40,768 nucleotides of DNA from Oscillospiraceae bacterium (GCA_015064545.1 SVSA01000009.1:1-40768); one strand, 5' to 3'; shown: positions 27,543 to 37,107, numbered from the stretch's first letter. A program made the numbers and translations. The notes: generated by a model not told the origin, from the sequence alone.

Positions 27543-28700
27543 ATGAATACAATCATGATACAATTGACTCCTCCGATGGGTTGGAATTCCTGGAATACCT
27601 TTGGTCCGAACATCAGCGAAGAAACGCTTAAAACCGCCGCCGACGCCCTGGTGGAAACCGGGCTCCGCGATGCCGGCTATATCTATCTTGTGATCGACGA
27701 TTGCTGGGCACTCAAGCAGCGGGACGAAAACGGCCGTCTGGTCGCCGATCCCGTGAAATTCCCGAATGGCATCAAGGCTGTCAGCGACTATGTTCACGCC
27801 AAGGGCCTCAAGCTCGGTATCTATTCCTGCGCCGGTACCATGACCTGCGCGCAGTATCCCGGCAGCTATGAGTATGAATTTGTCGATGCCGCTACCTTTG
27901 CCGAATGGGGCATCGACTTTCTGAAATATGACTACTGCTTCAAGCCCGAATTTGAGCTTGGCGAGTTGCTTTACCGCCGCATGGGACTGGCCTTGGCCAA
28001 CTGCGGACGCGACATTCTTTTCTCGGCTTGCTCGTGGGGCAACGACGATACCAAGAGCTGGATCAAGACCACCGGTGCCCATATGTGGCGCTCGACGCAT
28101 GACGTCATGGATTCCTGGGAATCGATCAAAACGCGTGCCAAGGAGCAGTTTGAAATCCAGCGCTTCAATGGCATGGGCTGCTTCAACGACATGGATATGC
28201 TTGTTGTCGGCATGAACGGCAAGGGGAACGTCGGTCTTTCGGCCAGCTCCGCCACCCAGTACCGCACGCACTTTGCTCTCTGGGCTTTGCTCGGTTCGCC
28301 GCTGATGATCGGCTGCGACATCCGTACAGCCGACGAGGAAACGATGGCTTTACTCAAGAACAAGGAGCTGATCGCCATCAATCAGGATCCCGCCTACCGT
28401 CAGCCCTTCCTGCTCGGCGGCTTCCGCAACTGGAAGGTCGGTATCGACGAGGATCACTTCTGCTTCGCGAAATTCCTCGAGAACGGTGATATTGCCATCG
28501 GTATGTTCAACCTCTCCGACAGCGATTCCAATATGTTCTTCCACCTGACCGAGCTCGGTCTTTCGCGCATCTGCGGCAAGAAGCTGGTGATGACCGATGC
28601 CTTCACCGGCGAGATTGTCGAAAGCCGTGCCGGCCAGTTTACCTCGTTCGTCGAAAAACACGGCTGCAAGGTTTACCGCTGCCGCTTGGCCGACGAATAA
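27543..28700 (+). CDS. GH27-family alpha-galactosidase
   Basis: 'TPPMGWNSWNTFG', 'VIDDCW', 'GLKLGIYSCAGTMTCAQYPGSYEYEFVDAATFAEWGIDFLKYDYC', 'ACSWGND'; no signal peptide. Confidence 0.95.
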   Translation: MNTIMIQLTPPMGWNSWNTFGPNISEETLKTAADALVETGLRDAGYIYLVIDDCWALKQRDENGRLVADPVKFPNGIKAVSDYVHAKGLKLGIYSCAGTMTCAQYPGSYEYEFVDAATFAEWGIDFLKYDYCFKPEFELGELLYRRMGLALANCGRDILFSACSWGNDDTKSWIKTTGAHMWRSTHDVMDSWESIKTRAKEQFEIQRFNGMGCFNDMDMLVVGMNGKGNVGLSASSATQYRTHFALWALLGSPLMIGCDIRTADEETMALLKNKELIAINQDPAYRQPFLLGGFRNWKVGIDEDHFCFAKFLENGDIAIGMFNLSDSDSNMFFHLTELGLSRICGKKLVMTDAFTGEIVESRAGQFTSFVEKHGCKVYRCRLADE

Positions 28701-28703
28701 GCC

Positions 28704-28892
28704 ATGGATTGTCGCACGTGCGGGCGTAAGCTCACCGGCGATGAGATTGGGATTCACTTGAAGCTCATCGGCCGCAATGAGACCTCCTGCTTCTGCAAAA
28801 TCTGTCTTGCCGCACGGCTCAAATGCCGCGTGGAGGACATTGACCGAAAAATTCAGCAATTCCGCGACGCCGGCTGTTATCTGTTTCCCTGA
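28704..28892 (+). CDS. Small Cys-rich (zinc-ribbon-like) protein
   Basis: 62 aa with CxxC...CxxC ('CRTCGRKL...CFCKICL'); starts 3 bp after the GH27 stop. Confidence 0.7.
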   Translation: MDCRTCGRKLTGDEIGIHLKLIGRNETSCFCKICLAARLKCRVEDIDRKIQQFRDAGCYLFP

Positions 28893-28935
28893 CAGCAGCG
28901 CACGGTGTTTCCCGTCATAAAGGAAAGGGGATTTT

Positions 28936-30633
28936 ATGAAACATCTGACACATCATGCGGATCTTTGCGTTGTCGGCGGCGGCCTTTCCGGCACTTGTGC
29001 TGCCATCGCAGCCGCACGGCACGGCCTCAAGGTCATTCTCATGCAGGATCGCCCGATGCTGGGTGGCAACGCCTCCAGCGAGATCCGCATGTGGATCTGC
29101 GGTGCCCGTGACAAGGATTACAAGGAAACCGGTATCTTAGAAGAAATCGAGCTCGAAAATTTCTACCGCAACGATAACCGCTGTTATCAGGTCTGGGATA
29201 CCGTCATTTATGAAAAGGCCTACATGGAGCCGAATCTCAAGCTCCTTCTCAACTGTACCTGCCAAAAGGCCGAGATGAACGGCGACCGCATTCAAAGCGT
29301 CACCGGCTGGCAGATGACCTCCGAAACCTACCATACCGTAGAGGCAACGTATTTTGCCGACTGTTCGGGTGACTCGATTCTTGCACCCCTCACCGGCGCG
29401 GAATTTCGTCTCGGCCGCGAGGCGCGCGCCGAATTCGACGAGTCGATTGCACCCGAAGAGGCAGACAAAAAAACGATGGGCCTCTCCTGTATGTTCCAGA
29501 TTCGCGAGACCGACCGTCCCCAAACCTTCATTCCGCCGGCCTGGGCAATGAAAATCACCTCGGACGACGATATTCCGCTCCGCGAGCACCATATCGGCAC
29601 CAACTATTGGTGGATCGAGGTAGGCGGTGACCGCGACAGCATTCATGACACCGATGACCTGCGCCATGAGCTTCTCTCAATTTCCTACGGCGTGTGGGAT
29701 CATGTCAAGAACTACGGTGACCACGGAGCCGACAACTGGGTGCTCGACTGGATCGGCTTCCTGCCCGGCAAGCGCGAGAGCCGCCGCTATGTCGGTGACT
29801 ACATCGTCAATCAAAACGATGTCACGGCAGGCGGTCATTTTGACGATATCGTCGCCTACGGCGGCTGGTCGATGGATGACCACTTCCCTGCCGGCTTCTA
29901 TCATCGCGGCAGCTATCCGACCATTCACCATCCGGCGCCCACCCCGTGGGGCATTCCGTGGCGCAGCCTCTATTCCAAAAATGTTGCCAACCTTCTCTTT
30001 GCCGGACGCAATATTTCGGTCACTCACACCGCGATGAGCTCATCACGTGTGATGGCCACCTGCTGTTTACTCGGTCAGGCCGTCGGTACCGGCACGGCTA
30101 TCGCCGTTCAGGACGGCAAGGCACCGCGTGATATCGATGTGACCAAGCTTCAGCAAACGCTGATGCTGGATGACTGCTATTTGCCGTATCTTGAGCGCAC
30201 ACTCTCGCCGCTGACGAGGGAGGCCGCAACCAATGCGGAAATTACCCGCGACGGTGTTGACCGCCGCTTCGGCGAAGAGGATCACTGCTGGTACGGCAAG
30301 GACGGCGATACCATCGAATACCGCTTTGACACGCCCCGTCATGTTGATCGCGTACGTCTGGTCTTTGATAGCAATATGGCACGCGAGTATCACAATATGC
30401 CGAGCAACTATCCGCTGAACGAAACCAAGTACAAGCTTCCGAACACCCTCGTCCGTGCCTATGACGTTATCGCTGTCACGGCTGATGGGGAGGAAACGGT
30501 CGCTTCGGTCACCGAGAATCGCAGCCGTCTGGTCTTCCACACGGTAAACAAGGATATCACGGCCCTTCGTATCGTGCCCAAGGCAACGTGGGGCTGTCCC
30601 GAATACCGCGTGTTTGCCGTCGATCTGCTCTAA
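28936..30633 (+). CDS. FAD-dependent oxidoreductase (FAD_oxidored-like) with C-terminal beta-sandwich-like region
   Basis: 'ADLCVVGGGLSGTCAAIAAARHGLKVILMQDRPMLGGNASSEIRMW', 'NLLFAGRNISVTHTAMSSSRVMATCCLLGQAVGTGTAIA'. Confidence 0.9.
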   Translation: MKHLTHHADLCVVGGGLSGTCAAIAAARHGLKVILMQDRPMLGGNASSEIRMWICGARDKDYKETGILEEIELENFYRNDNRCYQVWDTVIYEKAYMEPNLKLLLNCTCQKAEMNGDRIQSVTGWQMTSETYHTVEATYFADCSGDSILAPLTGAEFRLGREARAEFDESIAPEEADKKTMGLSCMFQIRETDRPQTFIPPAWAMKITSDDDIPLREHHIGTNYWWIEVGGDRDSIHDTDDLRHELLSISYGVWDHVKNYGDHGADNWVLDWIGFLPGKRESRRYVGDYIVNQNDVTAGGHFDDIVAYGGWSMDDHFPAGFYHRGSYPTIHHPAPTPWGIPWRSLYSKNVANLLFAGRNISVTHTAMSSSRVMATCCLLGQAVGTGTAIAVQDGKAPRDIDVTKLQQTLMLDDCYLPYLERTLSPLTREAATNAEITRDGVDRRFGEEDHCWYGKDGDTIEYRFDTPRHVDRVRLVFDSNMAREYHNMPSNYPLNETKYKLPNTLVRAYDVIAVTADGEETVASVTENRSRLVFHTVNKDITALRIVPKATWGCPEYRVFAVDLL

Positions 30634-30670
30634 GCGTAAGCCCCTGAGAACCGCATTCAAAAAGCAAAGC

Positions 30671-30710
30671 AAACGGCCGATACGGATTTTCTTCCGTATC
30701 GGCTGTTTTT
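30671..30710. terminator. Bidirectional terminator between FAD oxidoreductase and GH127 genes
   Basis: aaacggccgatacgga-ttttct-tccgtatcggctgttttt. Confidence 0.8.
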
Positions 30711-30754
30711 CTGTTCTTCGGGACACAATTTCAAAAAATCGGATTCTATTGGCT

Positions 30755-32560
30755 TTAAGAATAATCACCGCAAAGCCAAACCAGCATATCGCTTTCTCCG
30801 CGATTGGCAAAACAGTGGTAGGGGATCAGCTTAATGGTGGTTTTTTCCGTCTTAGGCGGCCTGCTTGAGTAGAGCTCGTTTTCGGCAAATTCGATTCTCT
30901 TAAGGCAGGGAATCTCAAGGGTATAAAGTCCGAATGTCTCGTCGAAGACTGTCTTTGCCTCCATGTTGACAGGAAGAACAAAACGATGAAGATTCTCCCC
31001 GTTATCGATGCCCTCAGCACAATACACGATCGGGCCGCGCATCACGCAAAGACGGTTGGCATCGCGGATCACCCGCGGATCGGCAAAAACGGTGCGGGGC
31101 GTCATGTCAAAGGCAACCTCGATGGCTTCCCCATCGTTTTCGATGACAGCATAGCCGTTACTCATAGTATATTCCCGATTGATCGTAAAGCTCTCGCACC
31201 ACGCGGGAATTCGGACGGCGATTTTCTTTGCCCCCGCCGCGCGTATATGAACCGTATTCCCGTTCGGATAAGTTGTTTCCTGCGTGCAGGTCATACCGTC
31301 GGCATCCAGGGTTGAGGAGACAAACTGATTGACAAAGAGCGTCTCGCCATCAACACCGTAAAGATAGCTTCCGAGAGCGGGAAGCAAGCGATTGACGTTG
31401 GGAGGACAGCAGGAGCAGCTAAAACACGCCACGCGCTGTGTGATCGGCAATCGACGATTTCCGTGAATGGTTTGGAACTGCTCGGACCGATTGATTTCCA
31501 GGGGGTTTTCATAGAAAAACGCCGTTCCGTCAAGGGAAAGACCCGAAAGAACCCCGTTATACAGCACGCGCTCAATAGCGTCGGCATAGCGGGCATGGTT
31601 TTCATGCGCAAGCATTGCCTGCGAAAAGAGCATAAGACCAATGCCCGCGCAGGTTTCGGCGTATGCGGTATCGTTGGGAAGATCAAACGCCGAGGTGAAT
31701 GCCTCGCCAATATTGGTGGAGCCAAGTCCTCCCGTGACATACATTTTGCGAAATACGGTATCCTCCCAAAGCGTCTTGCAAACACGGAAAAGCGCGACAT
31801 CACCGGTTTCCTCAGCCAGCATTGCCATTCCCGTATAGAGATACATGGCACGGACGGAGTGACCAACCGCCTCGGTTTGTTCCTCAACGGGAAGATGTGA
31901 CTGATTGTAGTAGTCATCATTCTCAACCGACCGGCCTCTGGCCCGGATAAAGTATTCGGCCATATCCAAATACTTTTTCTTGCCGGTAAAGCGATACATT
32001 TTTATGAGCGCCAGCTCGATTTCCTGATGCCCCGGAGTGGAAAAGGCCGCGCTCTTTTCGACGAGAAACACCTTGTTAATATAATCGGCATACTTCTCCA
32101 TACAATCAAGAAACTCTCTCTTGCCGGTAGCATCGGCATAGGCAATGGCCGCTTCCATCAGATGTCCCGCACAGTAAAGCTCGTGATTGGCTCTTCCGGC
32201 AAAGCGACCTTTGGGGTCAATGACCGTAAAATAGATATTGAAATAGCCATCCTCACACTGATGCTTCCGGATTTTTTCAACGAGAGCGTCAATTTTTGCT
32301 TCAAGCGCAGGGGTGGGATGCTTCTTGAGAATATACGCTGCGCCCTCCATCCATTTTGCTACGTCGCTGTCCCAAAAGATGTGGGGCTTTTGCGCCGGAT
32401 CGGACACGCCTTCCACATACGCAAAATCAAACGCGCGGATTCTGCCCGTATCGCTGAAGCGGTCGTAAACCGCTTGTATCGTGGTTTTCCGATTTAATTC
32501 CTGCTTATCAAACAGATACCCGGAGGTAAGAGTGACGCTGCTGAACGAAATATTTTTCAT
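30755..32560 (-). CDS. GH127-family beta-L-arabinofuranosidase (DUF1680-like)
   Basis: 'VACFSCSCCPPNVNRLLPALGSYLYG' metal-site Cys motif, 'GHLMEAAIAYADATGKREFLD', 'YVTGGLGSTNIGEAF'. Confidence 0.92.
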   Translation of the reverse strand: MKNISFSSVTLTSGYLFDKQELNRKTTIQAVYDRFSDTGRIRAFDFAYVEGVSDPAQKPHIFWDSDVAKWMEGAAYILKKHPTPALEAKIDALVEKIRKHQCEDGYFNIYFTVIDPKGRFAGRANHELYCAGHLMEAAIAYADATGKREFLDCMEKYADYINKVFLVEKSAAFSTPGHQEIELALIKMYRFTGKKKYLDMAEYFIRARGRSVENDDYYNQSHLPVEEQTEAVGHSVRAMYLYTGMAMLAEETGDVALFRVCKTLWEDTVFRKMYVTGGLGSTNIGEAFTSAFDLPNDTAYAETCAGIGLMLFSQAMLAHENHARYADAIERVLYNGVLSGLSLDGTAFFYENPLEINRSEQFQTIHGNRRLPITQRVACFSCSCCPPNVNRLLPALGSYLYGVDGETLFVNQFVSSTLDADGMTCTQETTYPNGNTVHIRAAGAKKIAVRIPAWCESFTINREYTMSNGYAVIENDGEAIEVAFDMTPRTVFADPRVIRDANRLCVMRGPIVYCAEGIDNGENLHRFVLPVNMEAKTVFDETFGLYTLEIPCLKRIEFAENELYSSRPPKTEKTTIKLIPYHCFANRGESDMLVWLCGDYS

Positions 32561-32597
32561 GAAATATTCTCCTTACTTCAAAAATATCCCCTTATTC

Positions 32598-32626
32598 TTG
32601 CTTTTTTCTTGATTTTATTGTATAAT
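32598..32626 (+). promoter_or_regulatory. sigmaA promoter for the second AraC-family gene
   Basis: TTGCTT-17-TATAAT. Confidence 0.55.
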
Positions 32627-32680
32627 AGCCCTATCCTAAAGTCAATTCCGAAAAAACGATATGAGGTAAGAAAATCCGAC

Positions 32681-33469
32681 ATGAATCTTTTGGTTAATCC
32701 CAACGTAAGCTTTTCCTATGCGGGATTATTTCAAAGCGATGGCGAATGGATACATCCAAGAAAGCAGGAAAGCACCTATGAAATTCTATATGTAACCGAA
32801 GGCGAGGTTTACATGAAGGAAGATCTTCCTTCGGGGACACGAGAGATATCCGCGAAAAAGGGGGATCTTTTTCTTCTTTCGCCCGGTGTTTGGCACGATG
32901 GCACACGGGTGACGAGAGGTGTCTCGTTCTATTGGGCGCATTTTCACATAAACAAAGGAGAGCTTCCGTTTTCGCCAACGCTTTTGATCCGATTTGAAAG
33001 CTCCTATCTTTTCAAGGAGCTTTTACACGCAAATAATCTGCCAAACGCTCCCGATTATCTTGTCAACGCCCTTCTTTTGCACATACTTTCCGAGATTTGC
33101 AGCATTACGGAGCGCGCTAGATCGGGATACGACGGCAGGGCGGAAAAGATATATGAGTGGATCAGCGCTAACACCAGTGCAAGCCTTACCGTCGCACGTG
33201 TTGCCGGGCATTTCGGTTATTCCCCCGATCACATCGCAAGAATCTGTAAGAGAAGCTTCGGGGTTGGCGCCAAGGAGCTGATCAATCGCTTTCTTTTGGC
33301 CAAGGCAAAATCGGCGCTTTCCAATTCGGATAAATATGTAAAGGAGATTGCCGCCGAGCTTGATTTTGAGAACGATAAGGCCTTTATTGCCTATTTTAAA
33401 TACCATGAGGGCTGTTTTCCCTCGGAATTTCGAAACCGATACGGGAAGATCCATATCAACAGCAAATAA
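32681..33469 (+). CDS. AraC-family transcriptional regulator
   Basis: N-terminal cupin ('TYEILYVTEGEVYMKEDLPSGTREISAKKGDLFLLSPGVWHDG') and C-terminal double HTH; divergent from GH127. Confidence 0.9.
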   Translation: MNLLVNPNVSFSYAGLFQSDGEWIHPRKQESTYEILYVTEGEVYMKEDLPSGTREISAKKGDLFLLSPGVWHDGTRVTRGVSFYWAHFHINKGELPFSPTLLIRFESSYLFKELLHANNLPNAPDYLVNALLLHILSEICSITERARSGYDGRAEKIYEWISANTSASLTVARVAGHFGYSPDHIARICKRSFGVGAKELINRFLLAKAKSALSNSDKYVKEIAAELDFENDKAFIAYFKYHEGCFPSEFRNRYGKIHINSK

Positions 33470-33508
33470 ACCGTCCCGGCAACGGCACTTGGGATGGGAG
33501 GAAACAGC

Positions 33509-33549
33509 AAAACAGCCGATACGGAAAGAATCCGTATCGGCTGTTTTTT
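33509..33549. terminator. Bidirectional terminator between the AraC and GH43 genes
   Basis: aaaacagccgatacgga-aagaa-tccgtatcggctgtttttt; same stem as at 30671-30710. Confidence 0.8.
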
Positions 33550-33619
33550 CGCCGCGCTCGCCGCTTCCCCGTCAAGCCGCAGAAGCGAAAACGGCACCGA
33601 CATCCATAAACGAATGATC

Positions 33620-34558
33620 TTACAAGCGATCGGGATAGCGAATGGCCTCTAACCGATCGCCGCAAATCGAAAGGCGGCAGATTCTCGCGGTTCGATCATC
33701 GCCGACCCAGCGGGGATCGGACACCAAATCGCGGCCATGATAAATCAGATAGTATTGGCCATCGACCAAGATGACGCTGTTATGGCCGGTTCCGGCCTCA
33801 AAATCGTTGGCGGCCACTAAAGGCTGATAGGTGTTTTCATTGGGATATTTTCGGAAGGTGAGCTTCGTCAAATCGTTTTCCGCTCCGTGAGCGACCGCAT
33901 AGCCAAGAAAATACTTTTCATTCTGATAGCAGTTCCCCGAATAAATCAGATAATGGGTATCCCCTTCCCGGAAATAGCAAGCACCCTCCAGTGTATGCCA
34001 ATGCTGTCCCACACGGAAACGGTCACGGCAAAAGATTTCTTCGTCCAAGGTGGGGCAAAGCACGGCCACAGGATGTCCGCTGACCGTCTCGGGGGACTCC
34101 ATGCGATCCACTACCAGGTACGTACCGGCTCGTTCGGCCTCATAATCATTCACCGCATAAAACAGATACAGCCCGCTCTCATTTTCCACCACATGTGCAT
34201 CAATCGAAAAGGGAGCCGTCAAGGGCTTGACATCGGTAAACGGCCCCAGCGGACAATCGGAGCTGGCCACGTGAAGCGCCTGTTGGTGGGCATCCTGCTC
34301 TTGCCCGTCCATAAACGATACATACAGATAGTACCGCCCATGCGTATACAGCACGGCAGGAGCCCAGTACTCCTTCTTTCCCATCACCGAAAAAACAACG
34401 CCGGCATCCCGGTAATCACCGGTCAGCGTAGGGGAAACAAAGGCATGCACACCGTCGCTGCCCGTCACATAAAGATAAAACTGTCCGTCCCGGCCCTGCA
34501 GAAGGTACGGGTCGGGCTGAGAGGGATAGCGTCCCTCTTTATAAGGAATCAAAATCAT
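33620..34558 (-). CDS. GH43-family glycosidase
   Basis: 'QPDPYLLQGRDGQFYLYVTGSDG', 'EYWAPAVLYTHGRYYLYVSF', 'SIDAHVVENESGLYLFYAV', 'LEGACYFREGDTHYLIYSGNCY'; no signal peptide. Confidence 0.9.
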   Translation of the reverse strand: MILIPYKEGRYPSQPDPYLLQGRDGQFYLYVTGSDGVHAFVSPTLTGDYRDAGVVFSVMGKKEYWAPAVLYTHGRYYLYVSFMDGQEQDAHQQALHVASSDCPLGPFTDVKPLTAPFSIDAHVVENESGLYLFYAVNDYEAERAGTYLVVDRMESPETVSGHPVAVLCPTLDEEIFCRDRFRVGQHWHTLEGACYFREGDTHYLIYSGNCYQNEKYFLGYAVAHGAENDLTKLTFRKYPNENTYQPLVAANDFEAGTGHNSVILVDGQYYLIYHGRDLVSDPRWVGDDRTARICRLSICGDRLEAIRYPDRL

Positions 34559-34802
34559 CGTTCGTTCTCCTTTTTCGATCCATTTCTGTTTTCACATACG
34601 AATAGGAAAAGCCATGGCGAAGGCGTCACTTACCGAAGGACTCAAGCCTCACTCATCCGAGGAAGCATCCATATAGTCGATCCCCTCAGCCCATCTTCCC
34701 ACGGTGTCTGAGCCGCCATCCCGCTTTCCGATTCTCTTATGCGCTCTCTTGGCCGTCATGTCAAGAGAGCGAGGGGATCTCTTCTTTCGCGTTCATAACA
34801 AT

Positions 34803-34848
34803 AAAGGACTGAGTCAATTGCTTTCGAAAAAGCTTTGGCTCAGTCCCT
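34803..34848 (-). terminator. Terminator downstream of the 34851-35075 gene
   Basis: aaaggactgagtcaattgctttcgaaaaagctttggctcagtccc inverted repeat. Confidence 0.65.
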
Positions 34849-34850
34849 TG

Positions 34851-35075
34851 TTATCGCTTTCCCTTTTTACTGGTTTTCACCTTTTCGATATCCTCGCGAT
34901 CAATCCATTCCTCGGTAAAGCCGCAGGAGCAGCAAATATACCGATGCACATTGACCGCCGAGAAAATCGTCTGGCCAACCATAACATTATTACCGGTGCC
35001 GTAAGCACCGGTATAGCCATCGATCCGCACGATATCGGACTGGCGGCATTTCGGGCAAACTTTACTATACTTCAT
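34851..35075 (-). CDS. Small zinc-ribbon protein of unknown function
   Basis: 'CPKCRQSD...YICCSCGFTEEW' two CxxC knuckles. Confidence 0.75.
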   Translation of the reverse strand: MKYSKVCPKCRQSDIVRIDGYTGAYGTGNNVMVGQTIFSAVNVHRYICCSCGFTEEWIDREDIEKVKTSKKGKR

Positions 35076-35116
35076 ATCAAATCCTCTGCCGCAGCCTCAA
35101 ACGACGGTGACTTTTT

Positions 35117-36082
35117 TTAGAAACCGCCGTATGTCGTTTTACCGCCTGCACGTCTTACACTCATATTCATGAGGCGATCGTTAAATTCCTTTGCCGTATC
35201 GTATCCCATTTTCTTCTGACGATTATTCATAGCGGCAATTTCCAGAATGACCGCGAGATTTCGTCCGGGGCGAACCGGGATCAGGGTTGTCGGCACCTTG
35301 ATTCCCATAATATCGGTATATTCGGTTTCCAGGCCAAAGCGGTCGTACATTTTTCCCTGCACCCACTGCTCCAGCATAATAATCAGATCGATTTTTTCGG
35401 TTTCTTTGACGGCACCCATACCGAAAATCCGCTTGACATCGACAATACCGATGCCGCGTAGCTCAACATAGTGGCGGATCAGGGCAGGTGCGGAGCCGAC
35501 CAGCGTTTTCGCCGACACCTTTTTGATTTCGACAGCATCGTCGGCAATCAGTCGGTGGCCGCGCTTCACCAGCTCAATGGCCGTTTCGCTCTTACCGACA
35601 CCGCTGTCGCCGAGGATCAGAATACCCTCGCCGTACACCTCGACCAGAACGCCGTGGCGGGTAATACGCGGTGCCAGACTGACGCTCAGCGAGGCAATCA
35701 GCGCCGCCATAAACTCCGAGGTAAGCCGCTGCGTGCGGAGCACCGGCACCTGGTACGTGTTCGCTGCATCAATTACGGTTTGAGGTACCGGCAGACCGGT
35801 GGAAAACACAACCGCTACGGGATTAAAGGAAAAGAACTGATTCAGAACCTCTTTTTGCTGTGCTTCCTCCAAACGGCTGAGATAGTCAGCCTCGCTCATT
35901 CCGATAATCTGGATACGGCTCGGCTCAAAATAACCGAAAAAGCCGGAGAGTGCCAGTCCCGGACGGTTAACCTCATTGCGTTCGACCTTGCGTTCCCGAT
36001 CGACCGGGCCATTGATCTCCTCCAGCTGAAATTCATCGATAATGGTACCAAGCGAAACCGAGTAGGTATGTTTCGTTTCCAT
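35117..36082 (-). CDS. hprK: HPr kinase/phosphorylase
   Basis: Walker A 'ILGDSGVGKSETAIELVKRGHRLIADDAVEI', 'ELRGIGIVDVKRIFGMGAV', 'IPVRPGRNLAVILEIAAMN'. Confidence 0.96.
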   Translation of the reverse strand: METKHTYSVSLGTIIDEFQLEEINGPVDRERKVERNEVNRPGLALSGFFGYFEPSRIQIIGMSEADYLSRLEEAQQKEVLNQFFSFNPVAVVFSTGLPVPQTVIDAANTYQVPVLRTQRLTSEFMAALIASLSVSLAPRITRHGVLVEVYGEGILILGDSGVGKSETAIELVKRGHRLIADDAVEIKKVSAKTLVGSAPALIRHYVELRGIGIVDVKRIFGMGAVKETEKIDLIIMLEQWVQGKMYDRFGLETEYTDIMGIKVPTTLIPVRPGRNLAVILEIAAMNNRQKKMGYDTAKEFNDRLMNMSVRRAGGKTTYGGF

Positions 36083-36114
36083 AGGTAAGTATTCCTTTCG
36101 GCGTATTCGTTTTT

Positions 36115-36143
36115 ATTGTAGCACAGTTCTCTTCGGATTGCAA
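36115..36143 (-). promoter_or_regulatory. sigmaA promoter for hprK
   Basis: Minus strand TTGCAA-17-TACAAT. Confidence 0.65.
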
Positions 36144-36153
36144 GAGAAAAGTA

Positions 36154-37005
36154 TCAAGAATTGTCGGCAAGCAGAGCTTCGGCCGTTTCCTTCAGTTCGA
36201 CGGCCATGTGGGGATTTCGGACACCGCGGTAGGACGTTTTACCGAGGCGTACCCGCATCAAATCGACCGATGCCTCCCTACGGTTTTCCTCGTCGGTCTC
36301 ACCGCTACGTGACAAGAGGATGACCGCCAAATAACAGTAAGCCTCCTCGGGACGCGAATGGCTCTCGGTACCATCCTCGGTCCCATACTGAAAGGAAAGC
36401 GCTGCGGTAAGATCCCGCTGCTTGGCACAGTCAAAATACGGAGCGAGAATACGCCTCACCTCGGCGCGAAGCGCACGCTCCTCCGCTTTGATTTCATCGG
36501 CCGATCGCTTTTTGGCAATCGTCGCTTGCTTCTCGCGCTTAGCACGAAGCTTACGAAATCCCGTCTTTACATCGTCAAAATAGCCTTCGATCGTTCCGTC
36601 CCAATAGCGAGTTATCAGGCGCTTGGTTCGAAAGGTTTTGGCAATCTCACCTCGCATATAGAAGCGTTCCCTTCCCTCGCATATCCCATCCAGTCGGTAA
36701 ATCCAAAGAAGGAGTGTAGGATTGCTGTTGCTGCCCCAATTCTCGACCGTGACAGCATGAATATTTTCCCAAAGATAGCGCTCGTTTGGCAAAAAGAGAT
36801 AACCGAGCGTGACGCCCTTCTCATCAAACCGATAGCCAATAGGAAACAAAACGAGGATAGCAACAGGAATCAAGGTTACACAAGAAAACGCCACCGCCAT
36901 CCCATGATCCCCGTCTTTTGCGGCAGCCGCGGCAAGACCGACCAGCAGGACACCGAGCAAGCAGTCCAAAATCACGGCAGGATTTAAAACATCGTGCTTT
37001 TTCAT
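36154..37005 (-). CDS. Membrane protein of unknown function (two N-terminal TM helices, cytoplasmic C-terminal domain)
   Basis: Hydrophobic N-terminus then a soluble basic region; gaggag RBS. Confidence 0.7.
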   Translation of the reverse strand: MKKHDVLNPAVILDCLLGVLLVGLAAAAAKDGDHGMAVAFSCVTLIPVAILVLFPIGYRFDEKGVTLGYLFLPNERYLWENIHAVTVENWGSNSNPTLLLWIYRLDGICEGRERFYMRGEIAKTFRTKRLITRYWDGTIEGYFDDVKTGFRKLRAKREKQATIAKKRSADEIKAEERALRAEVRRILAPYFDCAKQRDLTAALSFQYGTEDGTESHSRPEEAYCYLAVILLSRSGETDEENRREASVDLMRVRLGKTSYRGVRNPHMAVELKETAEALLADNS

Positions 37006-37078
37006 CATCATTCTCCTCTTGATACTTGTCATCATTTTACCATATTGGAAAGAATTTGTAAAGACGAAAAAACCTCCC

Positions 37079-37107
37079 TTGCATTTTTTCTGCAAATCTG
37101 TTATACT
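37079..37107 (+). promoter_or_regulatory. sigmaA promoter for the alpha/beta-hydrolase operon
   Basis: TTGCAT-17-TATACT. Confidence 0.65.
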
